A DNA stretch of 54,850 bases, taken from assembly GCA_903642265.1 (NCBI GenBank), contig CAHJWN010000019.1, positions 1 through 54,850 on the forward strand, in the 5' to 3' direction. The notes beneath the pieces are model-generated. The model worked only from the letters and a program-made list of their open reading frames with translations, ran no database searches and was not told the origin of the DNA. The DNA comes from Acidobacteriaceae bacterium (GTDB lineage Bacteria > Acidobacteriota > Terriglobia > Terriglobales > Acidobacteriaceae). Positions 52,460 to 54,850 of this stretch are shown piece by piece; position 1 is the first letter of the stretch, and each line of letters opens with the position of its first letter. A program made the position numbers and the translations under genes.

Positions 52460-52750
52460 GATCCGGTTCGCAGAGGTTTTTCAAAGCGATTTTGTGACAT
52501 GCACGCTCCTAATAGTCCTAACCGTACAACAGGCCCGAAACGCTGCATGTCGCGGAACCACCGCAACAAAGAACTCAACCCCCCAACTTCAGGGTCTCTC
52601 GTAAACAAAACGGAGAGGACAGCTGGATAAAGAATGGACGGTGACGTGTACCTCGGCCGAGTACAGGCTGAGCGAACACTCTACCTGCACGTAACTGAAT
52701 TTTAGGAGTCGCGCTCTGAATATGAGCTTCGCCCCGACGATCGTTCGAGG
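52460..52750. other. Intergenic after the RluA gene
   Basis: 291 bases without a supported gene. Several very short frames (under 30 codons) exist, none with both a ribosome binding site and a recognisable product. I see no terminator hairpin with a T-run immediately after the RluA stop. Confidence 0.3.
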
Positions 52751-53029
52751 TCACGACAGCGTAAGCGGTGGCTGGTTGTGCGCCTTGCCTGTCTCTTTAG
52801 CTTGAAGAGAAAGTGGCGTCAGTTCGGCCTCGGCAACACTCTCTGTGACTGCCTGACAAGCACTGATGTACCTAAGACTTTGTAACGGAAGTCCGCCCGT
52901 TTGCAGCTCACTGCGAAGTGTTTGATTCTTGACAAGTAAGGTACACACCCATTCCTCAAGATGGCGTATTCGGGTCTGCAAGTCCTCCGCTGAATAGTCG
53001 AGCCCATCTCGATTGGAATCACTCATCAT
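52751..53029 (-). CDS. Small hypothetical protein with coiled coil
   Basis: A 92-residue protein. Residues 10-50 ('YSAEDLQTRIRHLEEWVCTLLVKNQTLRSELQ') form heptads typical of a short coiled coil; the rest is featureless and hydroxyl-rich. I do not recognise the family. The gene is supported by a good ribosome binding site: AAGGAG ends seven bases before the double ATG at 53029/53026. It lies in the accessory-looking right end, on the same strand as the AbiEii-like gene but separated by a pseudogene. Confidence 0.6.
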   Translation of the reverse strand: MMSDSNRDGLDYSAEDLQTRIRHLEEWVCTLLVKNQTLRSELQTGGLPLQSLRYISACQAVTESVAEAELTPLSLQAKETGKAHNQPPLTLS

Positions 53030-53312
53030 CTGAAAACTCCTTCGGCGAAGCTAGCTCGTTGTTTGACAGGACTGCCAGCCTGGCCCTTGCATGTCGACCC
53101 TAAGTCAGGCGGGAGGATTCATGCTAAGGCAACTCTAAGACTTCCGGGAAGTGGCGCGAAGCCCAAATTGTTCTCAAATTCAGAGACACTTTCTGGGGGT
53201 GTGAATACCACACTGCGGTGCTATCGTAGGCGTCGGTGTTGTGATGGCGTGTGACCTTCCCAGTAAAGCGCGAAAGCCGCTTGCGCATAAGGAAGGTCGC
53301 CCCCCGAGGATT

Positions 53313-53744
53313 ATGACCTTCAGGGCCCCCGCGTTGCACCTCCACAAGCTGCGAACGCTGTTCTTTCTTGGGATGGCAGCTTTACCGGTTATTGGCTGCC
53401 ATTGGCATGGCGCAGCCACAAAGCCGTCGCTGACCATTACTCGCGTTCCTCCGTCGAACCCTGAAGGCCCTGAGCAGTTGGACTATATAGAAGGTTGAGC
53501 GGATGGGGCCGCGTCAGGGCAACAGGTCGTCCTTTATGCTCATAACGGTGCATGGTGGGTGCAGGCGTTCGCTCCACGGCCCATGACCAAGATTCAGGCA
53601 AATTCGATCTGGAAGAACTCAACCCATTTGGGGACGGAGTACGGCGCCCATGAGGTTCTGATAGAACTCGCGGGTCCAACCCACAAAGTACTATCGAGCG
53701 AAACGATGAGGTTCCGTATTTTTGAACCGGGCACGGACAAGTAG
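53313..53744 (+). pseudogene. Lipoprotein-like domain gene interrupted by in-frame TGA
   Basis: The frame starting at 53313 opens with a lipoprotein-type signal (LFFLGMAALPVIGC) and runs 'SLTITRVPPSNPEGPEQLDYIEG', then meets TGA at 53496-53498. The same frame continues for about 81 codons: 'GQQVVLYAHNGAWWVQAF', 'IQANSIWKNSTHLGTEYG', 'HEVLIELAG', to TAG at 53742. The two halves read as one domain; I recall similar 'VVLYA..G.WWVQP ... STHLGTEYA' segments in acidobacterial exported or sensor proteins. CGA to TGA is a simple explanation. The function is unknown. GAGGA lies close before the ATG. An intact reading would give 143 residues. Confidence 0.6.
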
Positions 53745-54061
53745 GCATTGGCCGAAATCAACACTGTTGAAAACGCGGATTTGCTTCCTGCTGTCGCGCC
53801 TGTGGGCCACGTTCAGCCCTTTTAGACCATGGATCGACTATCTTCGTGGCCGCAGAGGTGGATTGAGAAAGTGTAGTGTGGTTGCCCCCTAGGGAACCAC
53901 TATCCATGATTACAAAGGGTATACGGACTTTTCCACAGCTTTCCCCAAGTTCTTCCCCAAACGCAATTTGAGGATGTGTATCCCGGTTTTGCTGCACTTC
54001 GCCGGACTTCTTCGGACTTCCCCTGTTCAATCGGACAAAGCTGGCGTGAACGGAATCTCTC
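53745..54061. other. Intergenic with hairpin
   Basis: 317 bases between the pseudogene and the nucleotidyltransferase gene. GTGGTT (53878-53883) and AACCAC (53895-53900) enclose CCCTAGGG-like pairing, making a stable hairpin without a T-run. The minus open frame over 53758-54030 (90 codons) has no recognisable product and I do not call it. Confidence 0.3.
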
Positions 54062-54850
54062 CTATGCTTTCGCCAGCAAGTCTACGAAGACCTCGAACCG
54101 TGACTCAATCTCCGTAGCCGAAGTGGTCGAATAGCCAAGCTCCTTCGCCAGCACTTCAAGCTCCGGCTTCCACTCCGCTGCGATTTGAATGGTCGGCGGA
54201 AAGGCATGGGTAGCGCGTTCCTCGAACACCTGTTCCGCCGCCGCTCGTACTTTCTTCGCGTCCAACTTGCCGAGCATGTAGATCAACAGAATGTCGAGAA
54301 CGTCTCGGGCGCGTCCCGCTGAGTACGGCCCGGTGCAAGCGTGCAGCTTTTGGGCGACCTGCTCGCTCAGGTTGAGGCAGCGGATTGGTGACGGCACGCG
54401 CAATCCCATCGCGGCAAGTCCCCGAATTGTCGGCACCACAAGTTCCACCGCACCCCGGCCAGATGGTCCCAGGTCAACGTCGATGGTTTGCCACGCGCGG
54501 GTTCGGTATCGGATGGCGAGTTCCAGTCGAACCGCGTCCACCTTGTCCATGTTCAAGGGCTTCCCTTTCAGGAGAAAGGTGAAGTCATCGAAGCCCAGCG
54601 CGACGGCATCCTGAAATGCCCGTAGCCGCTTCGTCCGTTCGACCGGTACACCGATGTCGATGTCCTTTGTCGCTCGTGCTCCCTCGGCAAATCTGAGTTC
54701 GAGAGCGACACCGCCCTTCAGGTCGTAGCTGTCGAGAATACCTTCCCTCACCGCTCGTTCAAGAACGCCGCAAAGTGCCAGGAACGAAACCCACCGGCGA
54801 AGACGATCCTGCGCGACTCCCTGTTCCTTGGCGACTCGGGCTAGCGTCTT
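54062..54850 (-). CDS. AbiEii/AbiGii-type nucleotidyltransferase toxin, 5' end missing
   Basis: A partial gene that runs off the right edge: upstream of the GTG at 54751 the frame stays open to base 54850 and reads as the family's start (LARVAKEQGVAQDRLRRWV...), so the real start is outside the window. The nucleotidyltransferase motif is seen in 'LKGGVALELRFAEGARATKDIDIGV' (GG then D-x-D), followed by 'RLELAIRYRTRAWQTIDVDLG' and 'SEQVAQKLHACTGPYSAGRARDVLDILLI'. AbiEii enzymes are the toxins of AbiE-type toxin-antitoxin systems for phage abortive infection, with an AbiEi antitoxin normally just upstream, here beyond the edge. Orphan members also exist, so toxin activity is not certain. Confidence 0.85.
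   Translation of the reverse strand, partial: KTLARVAKEQGVAQDRLRRWVSFLALCGVLERAVREGILDSYDLKGGVALELRFAEGARATKDIDIGVPVERTKRLRAFQDAVALGFDDFTFLLKGKPLNMDKVDAVRLELAIRYRTRAWQTIDVDLGPSGRGAVELVVPTIRGLAAMGLRVPSPIRCLNLSEQVAQKLHACTGPYSAGRARDVLDILLIYMLGKLDAKKVRAAAEQVFEERATHAFPPTIQIAAEWKPELEVLAKELGYSTTSATEIESRFEVFVDLLAKA

Noticed and set aside
53496..53498. Selenocysteine at the TGA of the right-end pseudogene
   Set aside because: The remembered family residues at this point are Gly-Arg-like, not Cys, and no SECIS-type hairpin directly follows the TGA.
53929..53937. TTTTCCACA, similar to a DnaA box, as part of an origin
   Set aside because: A single copy without an AT-rich unwinding region or dnaA/dnaN nearby.
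53758..54030. 90-codon minus-strand frame
   Set aside because: No recognisable domain and unusual polar composition; no clear ribosome binding site.
1..54850. CRISPR arrays, insertion sequences, tRNA or rRNA genes
   Set aside because: No regularly spaced repeats, no transposase frames with terminal inverted repeats and no tRNA T-loop signature in a foldable context were seen on either strand by reading; a tRNAscan/Infernal run would settle the RNA part.

Overview
The window looks like chromosomal DNA of an acidobacterium of the Acidobacteriaceae/Terriglobia type. This rests on the gene families and their typical lengths (long DUF1800 protein, HemQ with hemA/hemX/hemC/hemD, myo-inositol-phosphate synthase, secreted plant-polysaccharide enzymes), moderately GC-rich coding DNA and short spacers. 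No database search was possible, so the placement is an inference. I see no rRNA, tRNA, CRISPR array, insertion sequence or phage gene.

Layout. (1) 1-2.9 kb: a TetR regulator (-) divergent from an NmrA-like and an SDR oxidoreductase (+). (2) 3.1-22.6 kb: a plant cell-wall (arabinoxylan/xyloglucan-like) degradation locus in two divergent arms from a promoter region at 15.2-15.5 kb. The minus arm holds GH51, a CE1 esterase broken by an in-frame TAG, GH3 with PA14, a Tat-exported carboxylesterase, a CE1-like esterase, GH10 and GH43. The plus arm holds GH31, GH43-CBM6 and a GH95-like enzyme with an inserted LamG-like domain. Nearly all have export signals, but the window has no transporter or sugar-responsive regulator for them. 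(3) 22.7-24.3 kb: an ArsR regulator divergent from an SDR gene across nested inverted repeats, then a small thiS gene. (4) 24.4-34.3 kb: DUF1800 protein, thiD, RlpA, pyrF, an amidinohydrolase lacking its catalytic Cys, a 59-residue zinc-ribbon protein, a DUF3606 protein, a secreted BamE-like protein, a degenerate CPBP membrane protein and an apparently circularly permuted glycerophosphodiesterase. (5) 34.3-45.2 kb: ino1, DedA, then a heme region: hemQ-nth (+), hemC / PAS-GAF-GGDEF-EAL / hemD (-), hemX-hemA (+). (6) 45.2-52.5 kb: mutS-anmK-lipoprotein SBP as an overlapping operon, a DUF302 protein and an RluA-type pseudouridine synthase. (7) 52.5-54.85 kb: accessory-looking DNA with a small coiled-coil protein, a lipoprotein-like pseudogene broken by TGA, and an AbiEii-type nucleotidyltransferase running off the right edge.

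How the genes work together. The GH10/GH43/GH51/GH3/GH31 enzymes with the esterases could strip side chains from, cut and saccharify arabinoxylan or xyloglucan outside the cytoplasm. HemA, HemC, HemD and HemQ cover the C5 entry, the tetrapyrrole-building steps and the last coproporphyrin-pathway step; HemX is a membrane partner of HemA. A c-di-GMP protein lies between hemC and hemD. ThiS and ThiD serve thiamine synthesis but lie apart.

The most unusual points are the permuted GDPD (33.1-34.3 kb), the Cys-to-Ser change in the amidinohydrolase (29.0 kb), the in-frame stop in the locus esterase (12.17 kb), ThiS ending two residues beyond its glycines (24.03 kb), and the c-di-GMP gene within the heme genes. 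I did not find a convincing wholly new multi-gene system.
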